Assembly: GCA_029242825.1 (NCBI GenBank)
Contig: JAQWTF010000026.1
Location: forward strand, 1-42,912
DNA length: 42,912 bases
Reading direction: 5' to 3'
From: MAG-120531 sp029242825
GTDB lineage: Bacteria; Bacteroidota; Bacteroidia; Flavobacteriales; Flavobacteriaceae
In this document: positions 8,541-15,549 of the stretch, one piece after another
Layout: each line of letters opens with the position of its first letter
How positions within the stretch are numbered: position 1 is the stretch's first letter
Position numbers and translations under genes: made by a program
Notes under the pieces: model-generated
Database searches by the model: none
Seen by the model: the letters and a program-made list of their open reading frames with translations, nothing else
What the model was told of the DNA's origin: nothing

Positions 8541-9386
8541 ATGCAAGTATCTCGTTTTACAGCACTCTTAGAAAACCCCTTAGACATTAGTCAAGATGCA
8601 GACATTGCTGCATTGAAGCAAATTGTGAAAACATATCCCTATTTTCAAGCAGCTAGGGGAATGGAATTAATAGGCTTAAAAAATAGCAACAGTTTTAAAT
8701 ACAACGCAGCTTTAAAAAAACATGCGGCCTATACCTCAGATCGCTCTTGGCTTTTCGAAATTATCACACAAGAGGCTTTTAACAAATCAAAAAATACGGA
8801 CGACGCCATTGAGACCCCGTCAACTGACAAAATAGAAAATACAGCTGCAGAAGCTGTAGCGCTTACCGAAATAACCACTGCTACGCAAAGAGATGCTGAA
8901 GCGCAATACACGGAACAAACTTCTAATGAGGAGCACAAAGTTTCTGAGGCTCAAGAGCCAAGCTTGTCTTCTCTCGAACTAGGAAAACCCTTAGAATTTA
9001 ACAAAAACGACAGATATTCCTTTGAAGAATGGCTTCAGTTGAGCACTAAAAAATCTATTGATAAAAAAACAAAAAAAGAGGAAACAAACACCTCTGAAAA
9101 AAATAAAAAAGCAGCTAAAATGGCACAGATAAATGCATTTATAGCTACAAATCCTAAGATTAGCCCTCCTTTGCCAAGCACAGAAAAAATAACGATTAAA
9201 GATGCTGAAAAAATAAACAAAGAAGCATTAATGACAGAGACATTAGCCAGGGTTTACTTAGAACAAAAAAAATATAAAAAAGCCCTTCAGGCCTATAAAA
9301 TATTAAGTTTGAAATATCCAGAAAAAAATAGTTTCTTTGCAAGCCAAATTAAAGTGGTACAAAAATTAATTAAAGAGAATAAATAG
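8541..9386 (+). CDS. Conserved cytoplasmic protein with a C-terminal TPR-like helix pair, upstream of secG
   Basis: A 281-residue protein without signal peptide or membrane segment. The N-terminal part (VKTYPYFQAARGMELIGL and KHAAYTSDRSWL) is helical and resembles a protein that I recall sitting before secG in other flavobacteria. The middle, about residues 95-190, is low-complexity and rich in Glu, Thr, Ala and Lys. The last 60 residues (MTETLARVYLEQKKYKKAL, AYKILSLKYPEKNSFFASQI) look like one or two tetratricopeptide repeats. Function is unknown; the position between lptE and secG suggests an envelope or export link, which is inference. Stop and the secG start are only 2 nt apart. Confidence 0.75.
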   Translation: MQVSRFTALLENPLDISQDADIAALKQIVKTYPYFQAARGMELIGLKNSNSFKYNAALKKHAAYTSDRSWLFEIITQEAFNKSKNTDDAIETPSTDKIENTAAEAVALTEITTATQRDAEAQYTEQTSNEEHKVSEAQEPSLSSLELGKPLEFNKNDRYSFEEWLQLSTKKSIDKKTKKEETNTSEKNKKAAKMAQINAFIATNPKISPPLPSTEKITIKDAEKINKEALMTETLARVYLEQKKYKKALQAYKILSLKYPEKNSFFASQIKVVQKLIKENK

Positions 9387-9388
9387 TC

Positions 9389-9760
9389 ATGAGTACATTT
9401 ACCATATTTCTAATCCTGATCCTTATTGTTAGTGTTTTACTAATGCTTGTTATTATGGTACAAAACCCTAAAGGTGGAGGATTGTCTTCTTCATTAGGAG
9501 GAGGTTCTAGCCAGGTAGTTGGAGGTGTTAAAAAAACAGGCGACTTTTTAGACAAGAGTACTTGGACACTTGCCACGCTTTTAATCGTTTTAATATTACT
9601 TTCTAACGTAGCCTTAAAAGGAAATTACGCTGGTGCAGACTCTAAGCTTTTAGATACTGAAATAAATACAACAGCTCCAGAAGTACTCCTTGAAGAAGCG
9701 GAAGAAGTTCCTGTAGAAACTTTAGAGGCACCTGCAGCAGCTGAAGAAACTCAAGAGTAA
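9389..9760 (+). CDS. secG: Preprotein translocase subunit SecG
   Basis: SecG assists SecYEG-mediated protein export across the inner membrane. The 123-residue product has two membrane segments (about 4-24 and 56-74) joined by the glycine/serine-rich loop typical of the family (NPKGGGLSSSLGGGSSQVVG). The acidic, alanine-rich C-terminal tail (residues 90-123) is longer than in E. coli SecG but common in Bacteroidota. Last gene of the miaB operon, followed by a strong terminator. Confidence 0.95.
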   Translation: MSTFTIFLILILIVSVLLMLVIMVQNPKGGGLSSSLGGGSSQVVGGVKKTGDFLDKSTWTLATLLIVLILLSNVALKGNYAGADSKLLDTEINTTAPEVLLEEAEEVPVETLEAPAAAEETQE

Positions 9761-9795
9761 AAAAAATATAAAGACCTAGGGTCTTATTAAATTCT

Positions 9796-9832
9796 AAAAT
9801 GCCAGCTTATGACAAGCTGGCATTTTTTTTTT
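9796..9832 (+). terminator. Intrinsic terminator after secG
   Basis: A perfect 13-bp stem, AAAATGCCAGCTT at 9796-9808 with AAGCTGGCATTTT at 9814-9826, has a 5-base loop and runs into ten consecutive T (9823-9832). It ends the miaB-secG operon and separates it from groES. Confidence 0.93.
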
Positions 9833-9854
9833 GCGATTTTGTCATAAAAATGAA

Positions 9855-9871
9855 TTGGCACAATTTATGTC
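9855..9871 (+). promoter_or_regulatory. groES promoter region with a sigma-54-like -24 box
   Basis: TTGGCAC at 9855-9861 fits the -24 box of sigma-54 promoters. The GG to -12 spacing lands on ATGT (9867-9870), where TTGC is expected: the G is kept and the C is not. A start near 9882 would give a leader of about 30 nt. The same stretch holds a perfect inverted repeat AATTG-GCA-CAATT (9853-9865) and, just upstream, TCAT-AAAA-ATGA (9842-9853). No CIRCE element and no TAnnTTTG element is visible. The identity of the sigma factor is inference. Confidence 0.4.
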
Positions 9872-9912
9872 TATAATTGGTCGTAAAATTAAATTATTTA
9901 AATAATTATATT

Positions 9913-10191
9913 ATGGCTAAAATTAACATTAAACCATTGGCAGACAGGGTACTGATTGCTCCTATGGCCGCAGAAACACAAACAGCTTCTGGGATATACA
10001 TACCAGATACTGCTAAAGAAAAACCTCAAAACGGTAAAGTAATCGCTGTTGGTCCTGGAACCAAAGATGAAAAAATGACCGTAAAAGTTGGTGACACTGT
10101 ACTATACGGAAAATATGCAGGCACAGAACTCAAGCTAGAAGGAACGGATTATATTATGATGCGAGAAAGCGACATTTTAGCAATTGTTTAA
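9913..10191 (+). CDS. groES: Co-chaperonin GroES
   Basis: Heptameric lid of the GroEL folding chamber. The 92-residue protein starts MAKINIKPLADRVLIAP and holds the mobile loop (ETQTASGIYIPDTAKEKP) and the conserved VGDTVLYGKYAGTELKLEG region. An in-frame ATG 36 nt upstream (9877) would add a non-conserved MVVKLNYLNNYI leader that overlaps the promoter region, so I choose the ATG at 9913. It is followed by groEL after 18 nt, one transcription unit. Confidence 0.97.
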   Translation: MAKINIKPLADRVLIAPMAAETQTASGIYIPDTAKEKPQNGKVIAVGPGTKDEKMTVKVGDTVLYGKYAGTELKLEGTDYIMMRESDILAIV

Positions 10192-10209
10192 TTAGAAACG
10201 AAAAAAATC

Positions 10210-11850
10210 ATGGCAAAAGACATTAAATTTGATATTGACGCAAGAGACGGCCTAAAAAGAGGCGTAGATGCACTTGCAAATGCGGTAAAAGTAACCTTAG
10301 GACCAAAAGGAAGAAATGTAATCATCAGTAAATCTTTTGGTGCACCTCATGTGACCAAAGATGGGGTAACGGTTGCAAAAGAAATTGAATTAGCAGATCC
10401 CTTAGAAAATATGGGTGCTCAAATGGTGAAAGAAGTCGCTTCTAAAACCAATGATCTTGCTGGAGATGGAACTACAACTGCCACAGTATTAGCACAGTCT
10501 ATCGTTAAGGAAGGCTTAAAAAATGTTGCTGCTGGTGCAAATCCAATGGATTTAAAGAGAGGTATTGACAAAGCGGTAGAAGCTATTGTCGCAGATCTTG
10601 CCAAGCAATCAAAAAAAGTAGGTGATTCGTCAGAAATGATCAAGCAAGTGGCTTCAATTTCTGCCAACAATGAAGAAACTATTGGTGCACTTATCGCTCA
10701 GGCATTTGGTAAAGTAGGAAAAGAAGGTGTGATCACTGTAGAAGAGGCTAAAGGAACAGATACTTATGTAGATGTTGTAGAAGGAATGCAATTCGACAGA
10801 GGTTACTTATCTCCTTACTTTGTAACTGATTCAGAGAAAATGGTTGCAGAGCTAGAAAGCCCGTACATCTTGTTATTTGACAAGAAAATTTCAGCAATGA
10901 AAGACTTACTTCCTGTGTTAGAGCCAGTAGCTCAATCTGGAAAACCACTATTGATCATTGCAGAAGATGTAGACGGAGAAGCATTGGCTACTCTAGTGGT
11001 AAATAAACTTAGAGGGTCTCTTAAAATTGCTGCGGTTAAAGCACCTGGTTTTGGAGACAGAAGAAAAGCGATGCTAGAAGACATTGCCATTTTAACTGGA
11101 GGAACTGTTATTTCAGAAGAACGTGGCTTTTCTTTAGAAAACGTTACTATGGACATGTTGGGAACCTCTGAAAAAGTAACCATAGACAAAGACAACACAA
11201 CAGTTGTAAACGGTGCTGGTGACAAAAACAACATTAAAACAAGGGTCAACCAAATTAAAGCACAAATTGAATCTACTACTTCTGATTATGACCGTGAGAA
11301 GCTTCAAGAGCGTCTCGCTAAATTAGCTGGTGGAGTAGCCGTACTTTATGTAGGTGCTGCGTCTGAAGTAGAAATGAAGGAGAAAAAAGACCGCGTAGAC
11401 GACGCCCTTCACGCTACAAGAGCAGCGGTAGAAGAAGGTATTGTCGCAGGTGGCGGGGTAGCTTTGGTTAGAGCAAAATCTGTTTTAGCTAAGGTAAAAG
11501 CCATTAATCCAGACGAGGAAACAGGTATTCAGATTGTGGCCAGAGCTATTGAAGCACCGCTTAGAACCATCGTAGAAAATGCTGGAGGAGAAGGCTCAGT
11601 GGTAGTGTCTAAAGTAATAGAGGGCAAAGCAGATTTTGGATATGACGCTAAAACAGAAACTTATACCAATATGCTTAAGGCAGGAATTATAGATCCTAAG
11701 AAAGTAACCAGAGTAGCCCTTGAGAATGCGGCCTCTGTTGCCGGAATGATCTTAACTACAGAATGTGCCTTAACGGACATTAAAGAAGAAAGCGGCCACT
11801 CTCATGCTGGACCATCAATGGGCGGCGGCGGAATGCCAGGCATGATGTAA
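10210..11850 (+). CDS. groL: Chaperonin GroEL
   Basis: ATP-driven barrel chaperonin. The 546-residue protein is full length, with VTLGPKGRNVIISKSFG, the nucleotide-binding GDGTTTATVLAQ, VAGGGVALVRA and the C-terminal Gly/Met tail GGGGMPGMM. No anomaly seen. Pairs with groES upstream; the operon ends at the terminator at 11866-11903. Confidence 0.99.
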   Translation: MAKDIKFDIDARDGLKRGVDALANAVKVTLGPKGRNVIISKSFGAPHVTKDGVTVAKEIELADPLENMGAQMVKEVASKTNDLAGDGTTTATVLAQSIVKEGLKNVAAGANPMDLKRGIDKAVEAIVADLAKQSKKVGDSSEMIKQVASISANNEETIGALIAQAFGKVGKEGVITVEEAKGTDTYVDVVEGMQFDRGYLSPYFVTDSEKMVAELESPYILLFDKKISAMKDLLPVLEPVAQSGKPLLIIAEDVDGEALATLVVNKLRGSLKIAAVKAPGFGDRRKAMLEDIAILTGGTVISEERGFSLENVTMDMLGTSEKVTIDKDNTTVVNGAGDKNNIKTRVNQIKAQIESTTSDYDREKLQERLAKLAGGVAVLYVGAASEVEMKEKKDRVDDALHATRAAVEEGIVAGGGVALVRAKSVLAKVKAINPDEETGIQIVARAIEAPLRTIVENAGGEGSVVVSKVIEGKADFGYDAKTETYTNMLKAGIIDPKKVTRVALENAASVAGMILTTECALTDIKEESGHSHAGPSMGGGGMPGMM

Positions 11851-11865
11851 TATTTTACAACACAT

Positions 11866-11903
11866 AAAAACCCCCTTTGGACGTATCCAAAGGGGGTTTT
11901 TTT
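11866..11903. terminator. Bidirectional terminator between groEL and the metal-handling operon
   Basis: A perfect 16-bp stem, AAAAACCCCCTTTGGA at 11866-11881 and its complement at 11886-11901, has a 4-base loop. It has T runs on both strands, so it can end groEL transcription and also the operon that arrives from the opposite side (stop codon at 11931). Confidence 0.92.
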
Positions 11904-11930
11904 ATCATAAATATCGTATGAGCCCTTGCG

Positions 11931-12701
11931 CTACAAAAGCATTACCAAGGCCATAGCGATCATAATCGCATTTTCAATAAAAGTGGCCTGCGTCATAGGG
12001 AGTTTTAAAGCAGTCCCCAAACAGGCACATTGAATTTGTCGCTTGTTTAAAAGAGACTGCACCACCCCTATAGTGGTGGCGCCCAAAATAACAAGAGTCA
12101 CGACCAGTACTTGAGTGATGCCCACCCGCATTAAAAGCATGATCCCCAACCCCAACTCAATAAAAGGATAGATTTTACCATAAAAAGAAAGGCGTTTAGC
12201 AATGGGATCATACATGGCAAAACTCTGGGGAAACCCCTTTAAATCTAATAATTTAAAAAAGGCAAACACCAAATAAAACAAAGCCATAAAATCTAGCATC
12301 ATCTCTGGCCAAACGGGATCAAATCCCAGAGCTCGCAGCTCTGAAAAATAGGCTAGAAAAACACCGCCAATCAAGAATCCAAAGATTAAATAAAGTGGCT
12401 TAAGCTGTTTCCAAGGAGAATCAGCTATATTTAAATGGTCGCTTACACTGTGTGAATCTCCCTGAGAAACAGCAGTGACAATTTTATCCTGTTCCAATAC
12501 CGCTACACTATACTTCTCTCCCAATAATTTTTGAATTGCTTGAAATTCAATGATCGTATTGGCATGTACATAAGCACGTTTTAAAGGCAAATCTACTATC
12601 ACATGCGCTACTCCTTCCATGGCTTCAATGGTCTTTTTAACATGGGCTACACAGCCCATGCAAGTCATTCCCTCTATACTATAAATTGTTGTCGTATTCA
12701 T
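11931..12701 (-). CDS. HMA domain fused to a MauE/DoxX-like four-helix membrane protein
   Basis: The 256-residue protein begins with a heavy-metal-associated domain carrying GMTCMGC (Cys14, Cys17). A linker follows, and then about four membrane segments (LYLIFGFLIGGVFLAYF, MMLDFMALFYLVFAFFKLL, YPFIELGLGIMLLM, VLVVTLVILGATTIGVV) with a final hydrophobic stretch. The segment QIQCACLGTALKLPM, with Cys225 and Cys227, is typical of MauE/MerT-like redox or metal membrane proteins. It probably receives a soft metal such as copper or mercury on the cytosolic HMA domain and passes it through the membrane, or keeps a thiol pair reduced; this is inference. It starts by a TAATG overlap with the NHL lipoprotein gene and is the last gene of the operon. 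Confidence 0.85.
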   Translation of the reverse strand: MNTTTIYSIEGMTCMGCVAHVKKTIEAMEGVAHVIVDLPLKRAYVHANTIIEFQAIQKLLGEKYSVAVLEQDKIVTAVSQGDSHSVSDHLNIADSPWKQLKPLYLIFGFLIGGVFLAYFSELRALGFDPVWPEMMLDFMALFYLVFAFFKLLDLKGFPQSFAMYDPIAKRLSFYGKIYPFIELGLGIMLLMRVGITQVLVVTLVILGATTIGVVQSLLNKRQIQCACLGTALKLPMTQATFIENAIMIAMALVMLL

Positions 12702-13537
12702 TAATGGTCAAAATAATAACGGTTCATCTGCTGCTTTTTATAATCAATCACATATAATTTCTCCTCATGAATTATTGCGTCTATAGGCTTCTCCAGACCA
12801 GCTTCAATGACCTGAGCCAATTGACCATCTTTAAAAAATACCAAAAGTCTATGGTGCTCAAAATCAGTTACAAAAACCTGTTTTTCGCTTACAAATAAAC
12901 CGGTGGCTGCATTCATTTTCTGATCGGCTCCAATGATTCTCACAAAAGCACCTTGCTTATTAAACAGTTGTATTCTATTGTTATAGGCGTCTGCCACCCA
13001 AATATGATCCGCTGTAATTTGCACATCTGTAGGGTAGTAAAACTGTCCAGCTTCTTTTCCCTCGGTACCTAAAGAAATCCAATCCATTCCATTGAAGTAG
13101 AGAATCCTATGGTTATAAAAATCTGCAATAGCACGCTCCTGCCCAAAAACTGAAATGGATGCAGGCGCGTCTAAAGAATCCTTTAAAATTAGGGGTAAAG
13201 GAAATTTTGAAGGCAGTTTAAACTGTGCAATAGTATCTGAGCCATACTGAGGCACCCAAAGCCCTGCTGCAGTTGCATCTATATGCATAGGCCTATCCAA
13301 TCCAGTGATACTATCTGTGAATAAACCGGTAGTATCTACCGCAACCAATCTGTTATGGTCTCCGTCTGAGAGCCAAAACTGCTGCTCAAAAACACCTATA
13401 CCAATGGGATTAACTCCTGGCAGTTCAATGGTTTTTTCTAACACCCACTGCTGTGTAGGGGGTGCCTTACGCTCGCAACTCACTAAAGTGACTACTGCCA
13501 CTAAAACAATCGAAAATATATATTTTACCTGTCTCAT
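12701..13537 (-). CDS. NHL-repeat beta-propeller lipoprotein
   Basis: The 278-residue protein has a signal peptide ending VTLVSC (Cys21 lipidated) followed by a six-bladed-type NHL propeller. Repeats such as FWLSDGDHNRLVAVD, AIADFYNHRILYFNG, WVADAYNNRIQLFNKQG, VFVTDFEHHRLLVFFKDG and LYVIDYKKQQMNRY recur about every 40-50 residues. NHL propellers usually bind proteins or ligands rather than catalyse. It lies 1 nt after the double-HMA gene and overlaps the HMA-MauE gene, so it probably acts as a periplasmic scaffold for the same metal-related complex; this is inference. No metal-binding Cys or Met cluster is visible apart from the lipid cysteine. Confidence 0.85.
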   Translation of the reverse strand: MRQVKYIFSIVLVAVVTLVSCERKAPPTQQWVLEKTIELPGVNPIGIGVFEQQFWLSDGDHNRLVAVDTTGLFTDSITGLDRPMHIDATAAGLWVPQYGSDTIAQFKLPSKFPLPLILKDSLDAPASISVFGQERAIADFYNHRILYFNGMDWISLGTEGKEAGQFYYPTDVQITADHIWVADAYNNRIQLFNKQGAFVRIIGADQKMNAATGLFVSEKQVFVTDFEHHRLLVFFKDGQLAQVIEAGLEKPIDAIIHEEKLYVIDYKKQQMNRYYFDH

Positions 13538-13538
13538 A

Positions 13539-14171
13539 TTACTTATTTTCTACACGTTCGTATTTACAACACATAGGCAATCCGTCATAGGTTTCCCCGC
13601 TGGCCTTGTGGTCTTTGGTGTCGTGCCCTGCTGCTGCAATGGCTTTTGAAATGCTTTGGCGGTCTAGGACATTGGCGTCAAATGAAATATCTAATATTTT
13701 AGTCTTGGAATTCCATGCGGCCTGAGCCACCCCTTGTAATCTAGACGTAGCTTTCAATATCCTAGCTTCACACATTTCGCAATTACCTGCCACAAACATT
13801 TTTTCAGAAACTACTCCTGCAACTCCTTGATCTACGGCGGCTAAAGGCGCGTCTGTTTCTACGAGTCCATTGGCCCTACTAATAACGGTTTTCATAGGCG
13901 TATATCCCGCTTTTTCCACTTGCTGAACCACTGCCGCTAGAGAAAGAGATTTCTCTGCCGGGTATTGAAAACTAAAATCTCCCGTTTCAATGTCTATTTT
14001 CACGTCTTTGATCCCTTTAAATTCTTTGAACTTTTTCTCTAATCCATAGGCGCAAAATGGACAGCCTAAACCGTCTACTTGTACTTCAAATGCATCCATG
14101 CTTTTTTGTCCAAAAGCCACAGTGCTACCGAGCACTAGAAGGCTAAAAAATAATACTATTGTTTTCATCAT
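13539..14171 (-). CDS. Secreted protein with two heavy-metal-associated (HMA) domains and a CC tail
   Basis: The 210-residue protein has a cleavable signal peptide (about 1-21, ending VAFGQ). The first HMA-like domain has GLGCPFC (Cys37, Cys40). The second has AGNCEMC (Cys131, Cys134). A short C-terminal motif YDGLPMCCKY carries adjacent cysteines (Cys201, Cys202). The three thiol sites suggest periplasmic binding or relay of copper(I) or another soft metal. I recall similar proteins in Bacteroidota annotated only as heavy-metal-associated domain proteins. It sits 16 nt after the outer-membrane protein gene and 1 nt before the NHL gene. Confidence 0.87.
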   Translation of the reverse strand: MMKTIVLFFSLLVLGSTVAFGQKSMDAFEVQVDGLGCPFCAYGLEKKFKEFKGIKDVKIDIETGDFSFQYPAEKSLSLAAVVQQVEKAGYTPMKTVISRANGLVETDAPLAAVDQGVAGVVSEKMFVAGNCEMCEARILKATSRLQGVAQAAWNSKTKILDISFDANVLDRQSISKAIAAAGHDTKDHKASGETYDGLPMCCKYERVENK

Positions 14172-14187
14172 GTTGTTTTTTAATCCG

Positions 14188-14967
14188 TTAAAAAGTAAAG
14201 CGAGTTCCTAAAAACAAGCTTCTGTTAAAAGTCATATTTTGAGGTATATCATTCACCAAAGGAAGCTGATACGCCAAGTCAAAGGTGATATTTTTTCGAG
14301 CGTATTGTATGCCTTGAGCATACAAAAGCTGATACCCCTTTTGCTCCCACAACCACTGTTGGGTATATTCGAAAAATAAGTTAATCTGCCTGTTGGGGTA
14401 TTGGGGCTTTAAAAGCGGCAAACCAAATCCTAGTTTGTGCTGTAGAAAGTCTAAATCTCCTTCGGGGATGTTATTGAGACCCAATTCAAACGAGATTCCG
14501 TATTTAAGGCTTTCATAACCGGCTACAAAGCCGTAATAGCCCTGATACAGACCACTACTGAGTTCCATGACGCCAAGTGCTTCTCCGGTTGGAAGCGTCT
14601 GAAGTGTCTTTGCGACCATACGAAAAGTCTTACCAGTACCGTCTATTCTGAGGAATTGATACTTGGCTAAGAGTTTGACATCGGCCAGGGACTGGCCAGA
14701 AGTTCCGTCTGCCAACTCATAGGAAACTCTGGGAATATGAACAGCCACTAGTGCATTTGAGCTGATCAAATAATGCAGCATTAAAGGGGTGTACTTAAAG
14801 GTCCCCATAGCCGTTTTCCGGTGTTCAATTAAGGTTTTGGCGGTAAAACTTCCGCCACCCAACATAATGGGTTTGTCTGCTGTTATTGGTGGGCCTTGAG
14901 CAAAAAGACCAGCTGAAAAGCACCCAATTATACCTAGGGTGAACAGGTATTTTATACAATATTTCAT
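14188..14967 (-). CDS. Predicted outer-membrane beta-barrel protein of the metal operon
   Basis: The 259-residue protein has a signal peptide (about 1-23, ending GLFAQ) and alternating polar/hydrophobic strands through its length. It ends in aromatic LFLGTRFTF, a standard C-terminal barrel signal. It has no cysteine after the signal peptide and no TonB box or plug, so it is a small channel or transporter-type barrel rather than a TonB receptor. Family assignment is uncertain. Its place between the HYC_CC_PP-like gene and the HMA gene suggests passage or sensing of metal at the outer membrane. A weak -7-like TGACTTTG lies upstream (minus strand, 15006-14999) in the 73-nt gap. Confidence 0.7.
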   Translation of the reverse strand: MKYCIKYLFTLGIIGCFSAGLFAQGPPITADKPIMLGGGSFTAKTLIEHRKTAMGTFKYTPLMLHYLISSNALVAVHIPRVSYELADGTSGQSLADVKLLAKYQFLRIDGTGKTFRMVAKTLQTLPTGEALGVMELSSGLYQGYYGFVAGYESLKYGISFELGLNNIPEGDLDFLQHKLGFGLPLLKPQYPNRQINLFFEYTQQWLWEQKGYQLLYAQGIQYARKNITFDLAYQLPLVNDIPQNMTFNRSLFLGTRFTF

Positions 14968-15040
14968 GGTAGATTTTTTAAATTAATCACAATACATTCA
15001 AAGTCAATTGAACGAAAAAGTTTTAAAAAGTCTACTTGAT

Positions 15041-15445
15041 CTAAATTAAAAACGCTTGGTATAGTATAAAAAGTAAATGGCCCTGATTGGGTGGAGGCGG
15101 CTCAAATAAAAGTTGCTTTACTGTGGGGCTAATCCAAGAAACTACTTCAAATTTAAATTCAGTTAGAAGCACAAAGTCTGCCAACACAGGAATAAAGACA
15201 GCTTCAACAGCCTGCTTAAATAAAGGTGTAGGCTCAACTACCTCAGCAATTTCATTGCAACAAGAGGGTTTTGACCATTCGCTCCCTTCCCCCATCTCCA
15301 TGCCACAAGTTTCTGGGGTGCCAAACAGCGCTGAATCTATTTTTATAGAGCCACAATAATGGGTGTCAAAAGTCCATGAAGTTGACGCTCCTAAAACCAA
15401 GAGTGCCAAAACGGTAGAAATGAATATAGAAAGTCTATTTTTCAC
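15041..15445 (-). CDS. HYC_CC_PP-type small secreted or membrane-anchored protein
   Basis: About 134 residues with an N-terminal signal or anchor (MKNRLSIFISTVLALLVLG). It then has the ordered motifs that name this Bacteroidota family: HYCG, CGMEM plus CC (SKPSCCNEI), and PPPP near the C-terminus before a hydrophobic end. The function of the family is unknown; from memory its members often accompany metal-transport genes. A TTG start at 15460 would add MYFCR, but that TTG lies inside the predicted -7 element TACTTTTG, so I prefer GTG at 15445-15443. First gene of the five-gene operon. Confidence 0.75.
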   Translation of the reverse strand: MKNRLSIFISTVLALLVLGASTSWTFDTHYCGSIKIDSALFGTPETCGMEMGEGSEWSKPSCCNEIAEVVEPTPLFKQAVEAVFIPVLADFVLLTEFKFEVVSWISPTVKQLLFEPPPPNQGHLLFILYQAFLI

Positions 15446-15449
15446 CCTA

Positions 15450-15457
15450 CAAAAGTA
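15450..15457 (-). promoter_or_regulatory. Putative -7 element TACTTTTG of the metal-handling operon
   Basis: TACTTTTG on the minus strand matches TAnnTTTG and lies only 4 bases before the preferred GTG start of the HYC_CC_PP-like gene. The transcript would begin at or inside the start codon, so the mRNA would be leaderless or use a later start. The -33 region is T-rich without a clear TTG. No known metalloregulator operator was recognised. Confidence 0.4.
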
Positions 15458-15480
15458 CAAAAAAACCGAGAAAAAGAACG

Positions 15481-15488
15481 TATTTTTG
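15481..15488 (+). promoter_or_regulatory. Putative -7 element TATTTTTG of the GAF/fRMsr gene
   Basis: Matches TAnnTTTG on the plus strand and gives a predicted leader of about 55 nt. It is back to back with the promoter of the metal operon, about 25 bases away. No clear -33 box. Confidence 0.35.
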
Positions 15489-15549
15489 TCCTTTGATTCA
15501 AAGCTTTAAAAAAGCCTTTGTTTGAATGCATATTTAAGAAACTAAGCAC

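Noticed and set aside
9877..9912. Longer groES start adding MVVKLNYLNNYI
   Set aside because: The added residues are not part of the conserved GroES N-terminus and overlap the promoter region; ATG at 9913 is followed directly by the family start.
9840..9912. CIRCE operator before groES
   Set aside because: The CIRCE half-sites TTAGCACTC and GAGTGCTAA are absent; only the unrelated inverted repeats described above are present.
10419..11249. Three antisense frames across groEL
   Set aside because: Shadows of groEL codon use; no start context, no family resemblance, and groEL itself is unbroken.
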